Below are positions 35,666 to 47,661 of a stretch of 64,000 bases of DNA, in pieces; positions within the stretch are counted from its first letter, which is position 1; the number at the start of each line of letters is the position of its first letter. The notes beneath the pieces were generated by a model that was given only the letters and a program-made list of their open reading frames with translations, was not told the DNA's origin and did not search any database. The translations under genes and the position numbers were made by a program. The stretch comes from Oehlia diaphana (Eukaryota > Glomeromycota > Glomeromycetes > Glomerales > Glomeraceae): the NCBI GenBank assembly GCA_003833135.1, contig QZLH01000047.1, positions 94,512 through 158,511 on the forward strand, read 5' to 3'.

Positions 35666-36230
35666 TTATATCAATTTTTTTTTTCCAATATGTTAAGATG
35701 GTAGGTTTTTATAATTTACCAGTATATCACCAACATAATAATAAATTTTTTACAAGATATTTAACTCTTTCATTAAAATCAAAACAATTATAGATCAATA
35801 AGAGTTTTTTAAACTCAAAATTATGACCGAAATAAAAGTTATTTTAGATCATTTTATTTGATCTATAATGATTCGCGAGACCGTCTATCTGAAAAATCGA
35901 GAGGAACCAATGATTTAATAACCGCATTGTGATTCATGAATGAAGAAAGTCTTAATGCTTACGTCCATTTTGTTGGAATAAATACGAAATTATGTCGTAG
36001 AATTGTTTCTCAATATTTGGGACCACCTTTAGACATTCGCCGGCCACAAATTTAAATTCCTAAACATCCGAAGAGATTAGAACTTGATATATCATATCCA
36101 GAATATGGTTTTGATTGAAGTGCAATGTCCTCAACATGAAGAATACTTCGAATTCTTCCGCGAAGAATTGGATTGCCAAGATTTAAGATTAATATAGTTA
36201 CTTCGAGAGTATTCATTATTTATTCGACTA
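34880..36230 (+). pseudogene. Decayed multi-exon gene of unknown function
   Basis: Separate islands read like protein but are broken. About 34889-34980 encodes NEIEFDVVRSSIKNGYTDLF before a stop. Bases 35399-35479 form a clean 27-codon exon-like block (acceptor tttattag, donor gtaatg). Bases 35936-36055 encode 39 residues from an ATG (MNEESLNAYVHFVGINTKLC then RRIVSQYLGPPLDI). Bases 36060-36230 continue protein-like in shifted frames. I do not recognise the family. A poly-T/A tract at 35639-35670 interrupts the region. Confidence 0.4.
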
Positions 36231-36569
36231 TAATTTTATTTCATCCAGAATTACACGAAAAATCGAATAAAAAAAAACTCTGATATACATCAAAATTTAG
36301 AAATCAAACAAATTATTGTTTATATACAAAGCAAAGCTTTTACCACATAAGATTTTCATTTACTGAGCCATATTAACCAACATTAACTCCATCGATATCT
36401 GGATATAAAAAATGATCAGCAGTATCAGAAATAACTTTAGCTGATGGTGTTAAACCTTCCAAAGTCCTCGAAAATTATGAACGAAAAAATGGATATTAGT
36501 TTGCAAGTTCAGAAGTTGCTTCCAATCACGATATCTATCGATAAAAACGACCATTCGTGAGGGTGCAAC

Positions 36570-36795
36570 TATGCTGAAGTTTTCGCGTCTGTTTCAAGCA
36601 TTGGCGGTGAAGTTATGAGTTGCAACTGTTCGTGTCTATTCCAAGCTTTTTGGCGGCGGCAGTTGATTCGCTGACTTTGCTGAAGTTCCTCGCGTCTGTT
36701 CCAAGCTTTGGCGGCGAGAACTTTCCTTAGTATATTTACCTTGGAGATGGCATATTTCATTTCTGTTCCAAACATTGGCGGTGAAGTTATGGCCA
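36570..36795. repeat. GC-richer imperfect repeat, four copies
   Basis: The string 'tctgttccaagc(t/a)ttggcggcga' and close variants recur four times, at about 36577, 36626, 36683 and 36754, spaced roughly 50-70 bases. The block is clearly richer in G+C than its surroundings. On the minus strand it reads as repeated AWNRRE/AWNRHE-like motifs in an open frame (36569-36805), but that frame has no domain I know. Confidence 0.5.
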
Positions 36796-37150
36796 TCAGT
36801 CTCAATCAGTTAATCTTATTTTTTATTAAGAGAAATTATATTTTACGAATACAGGGGACTTATTATTATTATCAAGGAAAAACAGGCCAGTTAAGTGATT
36901 ATTAGTTCTTTAAAATCGAGAGTTGAAATATATGACATGTTTCCAAGAGAGTCCCTTATTTCTTTGCTCTCTCAGGTTTCTTACAAATTTCTACAATTAA
37001 CTTGTTTCTATTATATCTCTAACTATAAAATCTTATTCGCACCCGTAGATTTTGTTCGTAAAAATGCTTTTGTATTCGGCAATAATTCATTGCGTAACAG
37101 TGAACTCGATTTCTCAAGATTAATCAAAATTAGTCATTTTAAGTCCATTT

Positions 37151-37185
<35 letters not shown>

Positions 37186-37226
37186 CATGATGAACTTGCT
37201 ATTTGATCAAATTGATTGATTGCATA

Positions 37227-37472
37227 ATGATTCGTCTTTTACCACGCTTTTTTCGCAGAATCTCATCACCTAATGCTATTAATGTTCGCAAAACCTCAAC
37301 TAATACATCCAATGATTCCACATATGGCAGATTAAAAGAATTGTATAAAGAGCATAATGAAAAAGAAAAGGAAACTATTGAGACGCTGATTGATACCATC
37401 AAAAGAAATAAGGATTATACTTTAGTTAGTACATCACTTACAAAACTATATAAATTTGCTTTATTAAAATAA
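37227..37472 (+). CDS. Small basic protein, possibly mitochondrial; unrecognised
   Basis: From the ATG at 37227 the frame gives about 81 aa beginning MIRLLPRFFRRISSP. This is an Arg-rich, acid-free N-terminus like a mitochondrial presequence. A predicted helix of charged residues follows (GRLKELYKEHNEKEKETIET) and then a short hydrophobic end. It stops at 37472. An ORF 25 bases downstream on the same strand (37497-37655) may have belonged to the same gene. No known family recognised. Confidence 0.4.
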   Translation: MIRLLPRFFRRISSPNAINVRKTSTNTSNDSTYGRLKELYKEHNEKEKETIETLIDTIKRNKDYTLVSTSLTKLYKFALLK

Positions 37473-37496
37473 AATTAACATATCTTGTATTAATTT

Positions 37497-37655
37497 ATGA
37501 AGTATAGTATTATTGAAAGTCGCATTAAAGTGGCAGAAAAGAAGATTATTTATGTTATCATTGGTGCATTTGTTCTTAATTGGTTGAATTCACGTTCTGG
37601 CAAATGTACTAAACAACATGCTACTTTGGATGAGGACCGCACTAAAAGCAAGTGA
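37497..37655 (+). CDS. Short ORF with a single hydrophobic segment
   Basis: The frame encodes 52 aa from the ATG at 37497 to the TGA at 37653. It holds one hydrophobic stretch (KKIIYVIIGAFVLNWL) and a polar tail. It closely follows the preceding small ORF and continues in protein-like form past the stop (to about 37760) in shifted frames. It may therefore be the second exon of a decayed gene. Confidence 0.3.
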   Translation: MKYSIIESRIKVAEKKIIYVIIGAFVLNWLNSRSGKCTKQHATLDEDRTKSK

Positions 37656-37769
37656 ATTTAAACAATATGCTACATTACTTCAAAGAAATGGTTTAATTAG
37701 TTTTGGTTTCTTTACTTTATTATTTACATGATAGTGTAGTTGAAGAAAATCGTTAAATTCATTATACGT

Positions 37770-38130
37770 TCCAATTCTAAAGATTTCTTTGTTTATTTGC
37801 TAATGTTCTAAATGTAAGCTAAAAAAATAAACTTTGATTTTATCATATAATATGTGATGTGATGAACAATTTCATAAAAATAAGGGTAGTGGTATTTATT
37901 TTATTGCCTTAAGCTATGATCATTTAAAATCGAAATTCTGTTAAATAATAAATTTTATGGCAGTAATAAAACTGCATTTATAATAATCACAATTTCTTGT
38001 AAATATCAAATATTATAAAAATTAAGAATAGTAAGAATAGTGGATCCGAACATTTCACATCTAACTTATAAATAATATATAATAAAATGCATTCATCATT
38101 AAGACGAATAATTTCAAGTCCATCTCTTAA
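37770..38130. other. Intergenic, nothing recognised
   Basis: AT-rich sequence without coding or structural features that I can support. Confidence 0.4.
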
Positions 38131-38139
38131 AATCAGGGG

Positions 38140-41100
38140 CGTGTAGGATAAGAAATTTTTAAAATCTTTTTATTCTGGCTGAAATTAACATAAACTTTTT
38201 ACTTCTATAGTATAAATACTGTATATTTTTATACTTTTGTATTTATAATTAAATTAAAGTATTATTAATATTATTAATATATTTTATTATTATTTTTTTG
38301 TTAGTTTAATTATTAATATAAATAATACTAATATAAGTAATAAAATAGTTAAAAAAAAAAATAAAGAAAATAGAAATAAGAAATAAAATATAAACTATTT
38401 AGTTTTTTGAAATAGATTAATTAAAAATGTTCAATATTAATTAAAAATTAAACTTATTTTTTAAATTACCTTTTTAACAATATTGCTTTTAAAAGAAAAT
38501 ATATTTTTATTTTGTAATTAACCAATAATATCATTTATCTGTTATACTGATTATATTATTTATGTATATATATTATACAATATAAATAATTATATATTTA
38601 TATAAAAATTATCTGATGATTAATTATCAAAATTAAAAATTTATTAATTAATACTAAATATATTTTATAAAATATTAAAATTCAAAGTTTTTACTATTTT
38701 TCAATAATTATGTTAAAAATAAATCTAATTATATATTTGCATTTAAGAAAAAAATATTATATTTAAATAATAATTAATAAAAAATATAAATAATTAAAAT
38801 ACAATTATAAAATTTTTAAAATTCAAAATTTTCTTTTTAAATTTAAAGTATTTTCATTTTTTTAAAAATTTACTTAAATAATAGTAACTAATAATTAATT
38901 ATTATATACTAATAGTTATATAAATGTATTTATAAAAACTTTATAACTTACTTATTTATAATTAGTTTAATAAAATAGTTTTATAATATTTTCTTATATT
39001 TATTTACTTATTATATTAAATTTTCAATATTTTATAATATTATTACATTTTTATTTTTTTTGAAATTTTTTTTTTATAAATAATAAAAACTATTTTTTAA
39101 AAAATTATTAATTAATTAAATAATTTTATTTTTAAATCCACTACATATTTATTAAAAACAAATTAAAGTAAATACAAATAATATATAAATCATATATAAG
39201 TTAATTATCTAAACTATCTATTAAAATAAACTACTCATCATTTCTTTATAGAGATCTTATAAGTACTTCATATATGTACAGTTAGATAGTTATAAAGCTA
39301 TATAGATATAACTTATTCAAAGTAACTGAAGCTTTATCTTAGCCCTTGCAGGCTCTATAGTTTAAGTCTAATAAACTACAAAACTAATACCAATATAGAT
39401 TATATTACTATTATAAAAACATTAAAAATAAAAAAGTTATATAAAAGATCAAATCTCTTATGATCTTTACAAAGTTTTTTCATTTATCAGTAAAATGGCA
39501 TATTATAAATGATCAGGATTAATACTTTTTATTTTGGGCTTTATTTACTAATGAATATGCTTATTCAAAAAAAAATACTGTATAAAGAGTTGGCATATTA
39601 GGATAGGAACTCATAAGTATCATTTAAGAGTAGCTATAATAACTCATCTAATTCTATAGATATATCATATATTAGATTTAACTGAATACGTTTCTAAATA
39701 ATCTAATATTTTTAATTTTGATAATTCCTTTGGAATTAGTAAAAATTAAAAATTAAAATTTACTAATCTTATTAATCCTTTTAAACTAAATTACATAAAT
39801 TTAAAAAATTAAATAATATTAAACCTTCAGCCCAGATGATTAACATTCCAGTATTTCAGTTTTCCAAAAAAAACTAAAAATAAAATGCTGAAATTTTAGA
39901 AAAAAAAGAAAAAATTAAAAAATAAAAAAAAAATATAATCTTAAAAAACTTTAAGAAGAAAAACTAAGTAAAAAAGGCATTAAATATCAAGTTTCTATCT
40001 ATCACTACAACTCTATAAATATCAAGTTATCAACTGATAATAAAAAAAACCCACTTCTTAAATGATTACTTCTATTTCAACTGGTTAACTGGTATTTCAA
40101 AAAGAAATCTTTGCAATGCTTTTTAAAAATAAAGAAACTAATGGAAACATTTTACATTAGTGCAGAGTTCAGAGCTGAGCTATTTAATGCATAAGTGTTA
40201 CAACTTAGAAATCTAGTAAGAGAAAAAATTTTGCAGAAGTTTTAATAAATACTGCTCCAAGTAACTTCATCAAAATAAGGAATTAAAGGTCTATTCAAAT
40301 TTTGAAAGAATTACTGAGAAGTCTTAAAATAAATTTAAAATTAATAAGTTATTAATAAGTTATAATCAATATATATTACTAATAATTAAAATTATTAAAT
40401 TATTAAAAATTTTTTTATTTATTAATTTTTTTATCAAATTGGTTCAAATTAGTTTAATTTTTTTAATTACTAATTTTCTAAGTTTTTTAAATTTAAACTG
40501 ATTTGCAAACTACTAAGTTTAATTTATTAAATATGCTAATATAGCTTAAAATTTTTTTTTTTTTTCAAAAAAAAAAAAAATATCTTAAACAATACTTTTA
40601 AAAAAAAAGAAATTATAAAAACTATCTATATTTATATATAGCTAACAAACTATTTTTTACTTTGAAACTTTATAAAGTTTCTAATTATATTACTACAATT
40701 TCAGTTTTTGCAAAAAAACTAAAATTACAAAAAGATTTAAAATCATTAGAATTTTTTAGATATAAATATTTTTTTAGTAAAAACATCTTTCTAGTCTCCT
40801 TCATAAATACCAAAAGGATAGGTATACTTAATACTTTCTTTTCTTTCATTATAATGGTAAAAATGGATAAGATTAATAGGAAAAGATTCTGATGATTAAA
40901 TAAAACTATTTTTAATATAGTATACTAATATACTTGTATATAATTAATGCTATTAAGTAATTCAATATTTTTATTTGATAGCTCTTAAAAATAAATGATA
41001 TATAAGGTATGTTGTATCACCTGATTGCAGGATCTAGCCTCCACTGAAGATACTAAAACATGTGGGCCGATCAATAATAGTAAAGCGAGGAAGGAACTGT

Positions 41101-41230
41101 CATCAAATCTTGAAGCCCATAAAATCCTACTTTCCATTAATTTTACACTTAGCCGCTTGGCTCTTTTTTATATTTCATACTCACATTTAAGAATTTGCTT
41201 TAAATTTTTGTACAAGATTTTATGACGATT
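38140..41230. other. Extremely AT-rich block, probably a degraded repeat
   Basis: For about 2.5 kb (38.2-40.65 kb) the sequence is almost only A and T, with TpA very frequent and no long open frames. It is clearly more biased than neighbouring intergenic DNA. A more balanced piece near 41030-41170 ('gatctagcctccactgaaga', 'catgtgggccgatcaataat') looks like a repeat end or boundary. The reading as a transposon eroded by C-to-T mutation is inference. No domain is recognisable. Confidence 0.4.
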
Positions 41231-41423
41231 AAATTCTTAAATTAATCGTCACATAATATTTATTTATATTTATGCGTGGAGTGACAATTAAGCCTTCTTA
41301 ATCAATGAGTGGAGTGTAGTATTACGAAAATATGCGAACCTACTACCTACTATAATACAATTATGTAATATATAGCAAAAACTATTGTATGTGTCAAATG
41401 CTATTATCATACAATTGTTATAA
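41231..41423. other. Short intergenic spacer
   Basis: AT-rich sequence between the AT-rich block and the MITE, with no features seen. Confidence 0.3.
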
Positions 41424-41425
41424 TA

Positions 41426-41599
41426 CAGTTCACCCTCTCTATAGCGAATTTTTTACGTGAATAACTTGATATAATGAGGAAAAGTTCAGGTACAGATTTT
41501 TTTATATATATAATAAAATGACCCTCGGTATAATGAATTTCCCACTATAACGAATTTTAATCTCCAGCTCATGGATAGTGAGGGACTGAGGGTGAACTG
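41426..41599. mobile_element. MITE of Tc1/mariner (pogo/Tigger-like) type
   Basis: A perfect 12-base terminal inverted repeat CAGTTCACCCTC / GAGGGTGAACTG is bounded by TA at 41424-41425 and TA at 41600-41601. The element is 174 bases. Internal 'tatagcgaatttttt' and 'tataacgaattttaa' motifs, and the CAG(T) terminus with a TA duplication, fit non-autonomous pogo/Tigger elements. TIR and TA flanks are directly visible; the superfamily is inferred. Confidence 0.8.
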
Positions 41600-41639
41600 T
41601 ACACTTAATACACTATAATTGAGAATTGTAATACCTCAT

Positions 41640-42016
41640 ATTTATTAAAGCTTGAACCGCGTTTTTGACAAATATAAAAATATAACTATGAGTATATATC
41701 ATCTACGGCAAATACTTAATTTTGTTTACGAAGAGGATGTTATTTATGAAGAGGATCTTAATGTTGCAGAGGTAATATAACACGCTCTCAAATTATCTGT
41801 TTATACTATTTGTATGTGTATTTATAAAATACGAGTTAGAAAAGACTTTAGCTCTAAAGAATGCGAACTTGAATTAAGGAAAAGGAAGCTAAGATCCGTA
41901 TAATGGGAATTGGCTAACATTGAAAAAGAATGTGAAAAAAATTATAGTTTATTATAATGGCACAGAATGCTTTTTTAAAAATTTTTATCTTAATAAAAGG
42001 TTCTATACGTAGTTAC
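41640..42016. other. Intergenic with a short protein-like relic
   Basis: Bases 41860-41960 read like a charged peptide (LRKRKLRSV then, after a stop, WELANIEKECEKNYS), so this may be a remnant of a coding exon. Nothing else seen. Confidence 0.3.
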
Positions 42017-42274
42017 GTAGGACCCAGAAATATACATACAGGGGTAGGGTACACAGATGCGTCGCCATCATAGTGGAATTAGACGGAGTAAATTTTTGAT
42101 TTGCGTACAATTTAAGAAATTTTCATCCATAGTTAGGCATCAAGATTGCGTATTTTATATCAAAATTTTTATATGTAAAAAATTAGTTTGCGTATTTTTA
42201 TAATATATTTACTGTACGTTAACCGCATTGTAATACAAATTTAGTATTAATTGAAAGAAAATTCTAAGGGTGAA
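42017..42274. repeat. Dispersed repeat, copy R1
   Basis: About 258 bases match 42897-43155 with only a few differences (for example gacgg versus gatgg, and catcc versus cattc). The repeat opens with 'gtaggacccagaaatataca' and ends at 'attctaagggtgaa', exactly where an N and poly-A tracts begin. Because the copies differ at several positions, they are real paralogous copies and not an assembly echo. Confidence 0.7.
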
Positions 42275-42277
42275 NCC

Positions 42278-42360
<83 letters not shown>
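42275..42360. other. Single N followed by two ~35-base A homopolymers, likely assembly artefact
   Basis: After the N at 42275 come ccc, about 40 A, tttc, about 35 A, then normal sequence. It cuts the R1 repeat where the R2 copy simply continues. The lysine-only open frame here is meaningless. Confidence 0.6.
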
Positions 42361-42800
42361 CTCCTGTTGAAAAAAATTGTTCCAACAAATTAGGTATATG
42401 TCAAAAAATTTCTCCAATGAAATTTAAATTTTTAACGAAATTATTATCGAAAAAAAACTCAGAAATGTCCCTATCAATAAAAAAATTCTCTAACAAAATT
42501 TTTTATCGAATAAAAGTCTTTTTATTAAAAAAAATTCCAAAATAAATTCTATCTAAAAAAGCCTTTGCCTATATTAATAATAAAAATTCTCTACTTCGTG
42601 TAGAAACTATGCTAAACTTAAAAAACATGTGATTGACAATATCAACCCTGTGCTGATATATATATATATATATATATACAAAGAAACTAATTTTTGACAA
42701 GATAGAATTATCAAGTATATATCAAGCACTTACAGATAAATATCAAGCAAATTTAATATAAGAATTTTTATTAATTTAAGTAATAGACGCAGGTTGGATA

Positions 42801-43157
42801 ATGAATATTATATAGAATTATTATATATCGAGCAAATTTTAAAGCAATTGGATATAAAGATAGTGAATTTGAGCGTTAAAGAAATGAAAGTGTTAGGTAG
42901 GACCCAGAAATATACATACAGGGGTAGGGTACACAGATGCGTCGCCATCATAGTGGAATTAGATGGAGTAAAGTTTTTGATTTGCGTACAATTTAAGAAA
43001 TTTTCATTCATAGTTAGGCATCAAGATTGCGTATTTTTTATCAAAATTTTTATATGTAAAAAATTAGTTTGCGTATTTTTATAATATATTTACTGTACGT
43101 TAACCGCATTGTAATACAAATTTAGTATTAATTGAAAGAAAATTCTAAGGGTGAAAT
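42801..43157 (+). repeat. Dispersed repeat, copy R2, with a 94-codon open frame
   Basis: Copy R2 (42897-43155) carries an open frame from the ATG at 42801 to 43084, with segments such as KYTYRGRVHRCVAIIVELDG and a cysteine/phenylalanine-rich end. The frame begins upstream of the repeat border. R1 has small indels that break the same frame, and a diverged copy at 49168-49300 is also broken, so coding function is doubtful. No domain recognised. Confidence 0.5.
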
Positions 43158-43333
43158 TTTAGAAAAATATTAAAAAAATAGTAAATTAGAATAAATTCTA
43201 TTTTTTCACATTAGTATTTGATTTTATAAATAATATAGAAAATAATTTATAACTTAATGTCTGAAATTTTATTTGCGTATTTTTGCAGGATTTTCAATAT
43301 CAGGTGTCAATTATGCGTACTACTCATATAAAA

Positions 43334-43791
43334 NNNNNNNNNNNNNNNNNNNNNNNNNNNNNNNNNNNNNNNNNNNNNNNNNNNNNNNNNNNNNNNNNNN
43401 NNNNNNNNNNNNNNNNNNNNNNNNNNNNNNNNNNNNNNNNNNNNNNNNNNNNNNNNNNNNNNNNNNNNNNNNNNNNNNNNNNNNNNNNNNNNNNNNNNNN
43501 NNNNNNNNNNNNNNNNNNNNNNNNNNNNNNNNNNNNNNNNNNNNNNNNNNNNNNNNNNNNNNNNNNNNNNNNNNNNNNNNNNNNNNNNNNNNNNNNNNNN
43601 NNNNNNNNNNNNNNNNNNNNNNNNNNNNNNNNNNNNNNNNNNNNNNNNNNNNNNNNNNNNNNNNNNNNNNNNNNNNNNNNNNNNNNNNNNNNNNNNNNNN
43701 NNNNNNNNNNNNNNNNNNNNNNNNNNNNNNNNNNNNNNNNNNNNNNNNNNNNNNNNNNNNNNNNNNNNNNNNNNNNNNNNNNNNNNNNNNN
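43334..43791. other. Assembly gap (458 N)
   Basis: A run of N interrupts what appears to be the second half of the R2 repeat unit. The sequence before it ('tttgcgtatttttgcagg' to 'gcgtactactcatataaaa') has a diverged counterpart at 49516-49600. Confidence 0.95.
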
Positions 43792-43817
43792 TTTTGACCC
43801 TGTACGACATCCTTTTT

Positions 43818-43882
43818 TGACCCTCCTATATGTAATACAGTATATGCGGGTCAAAAAAATAACACGAGGAGGGTCAAAAAGG
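43818..43882. repeat. Inverted repeat TTTTTGACCCTCCT / AGGAGGGTCAAAAA
   Basis: The arms begin at about 43818 and end at about 43881, and the loop contains a further 'gcgggtcaaaaaaat' echo. It lies directly after the gap and probably forms the end of the dispersed repeat or a nested small element. Confidence 0.55.
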
Positions 43883-44200
43883 TAATTTTTGCGAAATATT
43901 GTATACAGTTTATTATTAGTGTTACGTATTCACCACCTGTTTTAGCAATGTACTAGGACCGAGACTCCATCTCACCTGTTACAACAGACTGTGCGACTGA
44001 AAAAATTTCACACATTCCAGACGAGGCTAAAAACGAAAATCATTATTGCGCAATTGAAAAATCTTTATTTTTTTGATTACATAATAGTATAAATATAGTA
44101 TATTTATATAAATATAGTATCTTGATAAAAAATATAACAGTTATACTAAAAATATCAATAATTAAATAACAACACTAAGCTATAAGTTATTTTTTTTTTA

Positions 44201-47200
44201 CTATAGCGTATATATGGTTTCATGCAAATCTAATGTTAATTTTTCTTGATTTAGTTTTTTAGGATACCACTTTCTCAGGTTAAGTACTCTAATGCAGGTA
44301 TAAATTAAAATTAATACGCCAAATCCAGTAGGTATTAACAGGAACTTTGGATTAAGCGTATGACTTGTCAAAAATGCAATATTAAGCGGTGGAATATATA
44401 CAACACATATAGCAAATGCAAAACCAAGAAATACTCCAATAAAATTACGAGGGTTTGTGAACATAAATTTGCCAAACGGGAGCCGATGTTGAGCTTTACA
44501 GGCAAATAGATTAAACACTTGTTGAATCATAATAGATAAATATACGATAGATTCTGCTTCAGCGGCTGCTCTATGTTGAACCTCCTTAGTTATCTCCTGA
44601 TTATAAACATTTACGTAAGACTCCGCATTTGAAGTGAAATAATTTTTTTCAGATACTAAAGTTTGCATATTTCGTGCATCGTATGGAGTAATACCATTAT
44701 AATTTAATACGGCGAAGTATGCAACAATACAACCGATAGATTCTATAATACCAACTTCTAAATATGCCCAGCTGAGAATGGTACCGTCAACTAACACTTC
44801 CCCTTCAGTACTCTTAAATAGATTTAGCCACCATCTTGCCGTAAAAGGTTTTTTTAGCGAACGTAAAAATAATGAGATTTTGGAAGGAGTTACAGGTTGA
44901 CCAGTTTCCAGGTCAGTGATAGATGGTGTACGATTAAGAGCATTGAGACGTAAACGTTCTATTGATTTGGAGGTGACAGGTTTTCTAGGGCGTATTTTCA
45001 TAAGTTCCTTTTTGCTTTCTGGTTGGTCCCAAGCATATGTAAGAACTACAAATAACTCATAACCTAAATCCGTTATCAACACAAGAAGTGGTGACAGAGG
45101 TAATGGGAGTGGTACAGTTATATATAACAATGAAACTATAACTTCAGGAGTTATATGAGATAGCGTGTATTGGATTGACTTTTTAAGATTTGTAAAAATG
45201 AGGCGACCTTCTGCAATACCCTTTACTACAGACGCAAAGTTATCATCAATTAAAATCATAGATGCTGCCTCCTTGGAAACATCAGATCCGGATTTATTCA
45301 TGGAAATCCCTAAATCTGCTTTCTTTAAAGCAGGCGAATCGTTCACACCATCGCCAGTTACTCCAACGATATGACCCATGGATTGTGCACGTTTGACAAT
45401 TTCAAGCTTATGACGAGGAGAAGTACGCGCAAATATAATTTCTTGTTTAGAAAAGATGTTGTCCCAATCTTCATCGCTTAAAGAATCTATTTCTTCACCA
45501 TGAATAACAATGGCATGATATTCATTATCTCCAATTGATTCAGTAGGTCTATCAGTTTTTTGAGCAATGATTGATTTGGTATCTGATGTCATTATATTAG
45601 TTCTGCGAGCAATTGATTCAGCGGTTAAGGGATGATCGCCTGTCACCATAATTACCCGAATACCGGCTTCACGACAAATTCCAATAGCTTCACGAACACC
45701 ATGTTTTGGAGGATCTTCTAATGAACATAATCCAATAAAACAATAACCTCCCAACGGATAATTATTTTTTTCTTTTTCGAATTTAAAGTTTTCAGGATAT
45801 TGTTCACTTGATAGTAATAATTGTGCAAGAGCCAAAACTCTATGTCCTTTTGAAGCCATATATTCATATGCCTCATCGTATTTTTTTCTATGTTCATCGG
45901 CTAAAAATATAACATCTTTCCCTGATAATATTGTAGAGCAAAGATTTAGTACTCGTTCAGGTGCCCCTTTAATGTATAAAGTTAACTCTCCATTATCATG
46001 CTTCTTTTTGTGAATTGTTAATGCCCATTTTGTTTCAGAGTTGAAAGGAATTTCAAAAACTTTTGGATAGTTATTGACAAGGACGTCATAATCATTTACG
46101 TTTTGAGCTGCAAAGCGTAATAACCCAGTTTCGGTGGCGTCACCAAAAATTTCACGTTCAGAAAATGGAATGTCGGTACGACTAAACTTAACTCGAGAGC
46201 ATAATGAAGCTATATGAATAATTTCTTGAATACCGGGTGCATTTGGATCAAAAGGAAGAGCATTCTCAGATTGTGCGTTTTGATGTAAGGAATACATATT
46301 TAAGGAAGACCAAATATGAGCCACAGTCATTTTGTTTCGAGTTAAAGTACCAGTTTTATCTGTAGCTAAAAGAGTAATTGCTCCTAGTGTTTCGACAGCC
46401 TCAAGATCCTTGACAAGAACATTTTGTGCTGCCATTCTTTTTGCTGCTATAGTTAAAAGAATAGTGACAGTTGCCGGCAACCCTTGAGGAACCCATGCAA
46501 CAAGTATAGCTATAGCAAAACTCAAATTGAGAGCGAAATTGTTAACTATTGCAAAACTAGCACCAAAAAAAATTACAGCACATAAAGTGGCAATCGCTGC
46601 TATGATTTTTACAAATTTATTAGTTTCTTGTGCTAAAGGAGATACATTCTTTCCTTCTCTTGTAGTAAGACCGGCAACTTGACCCAATACGGTAGAATCA
46701 CCAGTTCTGATAACAATGCCATAACCTTCACCCGATACAACAATTGTACCGCTAAAGCAAAGATTTGAAGCCTCCAATGGGTTCTTATTGGTGCTTGTTG
46801 TCTTTACCCTTTCTTGTGGTTCCGATTCACCAGTAAGGGTTGAATTATCTACTTTCATATCGACTGCGTTGAAAATGAACAAATCGGCAGGAACTTTATC
46901 TCCCATCTTAACAAAAACTACGTCACCAGGAACCAAATTAGATGCTTCGATTTGTAAGAGTTTACTTTCCCTAAGAACATGACATTTTTGTGGAATCATA
47001 TGTAAAAATGATTCTAAAATTGAGGCAGATTTCTTCATCTGATAATATTGTATATAAGCATTTAAAAAAGCTACGCCAAATAAAATAGCTCCAAGGTAAG
47101 TCTGTGAAAAATGAAATTAAATATTATTTACAGATTTTAAAAATAAAAAATTATTAATTATTTAATTAAATAACATACATTAGATTGATTATTCTTATAA

Positions 47201-47661
47201 TCAATAGCAAGTACAATGAGCGTAAAAGCACCCGAAATCATTAATAATATATTAAATAAATTACGTAAGCACTCAAGGAATTTCAAAAATGGATGTTTCT
47301 TGGGAGGAGGTGTGAGAACATTTGGACCACTTTCTTTCATTAATTTTTCAACTTCTTTCGTACTCAGCCCTCGCGACTTCGCAGGTTTATAAGTATCAAT
47401 ATCAACGCGATATCGCTTGGCAATTTCTTCGGGTTTATACAAATGTTCATCCTATATTGTGTTACCTATAGATTAATAAATAAATCATAATTAAGATTAA
47501 AAACATGCTTTGATATTTACAATGTCTATATTTTTCTCGCTTCCGTTAAATTCTTCCTTTTCGTCATTTAACTCTTTAGAGAAACGTTTTTCGCTGATAG
47601 AATTTTTTTCGAAATTTTCAGCTTTTATCTGATCATTTTCGTATTCTATTTTTTCAGACAT
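44201..47661 (-). CDS. P-type II cation-transporting ATPase (Na+/K+-ATPase-like IIC or ACU-like)
   Basis: Three exons (47521-47661, 47179-47451 and 44201-47101) with phase-0 GT-AG introns give 1,104 aa from the ATG at 47661. A charged N-terminus (~1-60) precedes M1 (LFNILLMISGAFTLIVLAI). Landmarks: LTGES (228-231, actuator), VPQGLP (342-347, M4), DKTGTLT with the phosphorylated Asp at ~386, KGAPE (~515, nucleotide binding), VTGDHPLTA, and TGDGVNDSPA (~719, hinge). M5 has TPEVIVSLLY (E ~790) and M6 has TDLGYE (D ~815, E ~819). The M5-M6 pattern resembles Na+/K+-ATPases, and the likely role is ATP-driven alkali-cation or Ca2+ transport across a membrane. The M4 motif is unusual: the Glu of PEGL is Gln. 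The position of Na+/K+-ATPase Asp808 is Glu. All catalytic motifs are intact, so the gene is likely functional. It has no operon-like neighbours. Confidence 0.9.

Noticed and set aside
42270..42545. Lysine-rich open frame
   Set aside because: It is a by-product of the poly-A tracts next to an N and is most likely a sequence artefact.
43273..43885. Several open frames of 167-200 codons
   Set aside because: They consist almost entirely of unknown residues across the N gap and carry no information.
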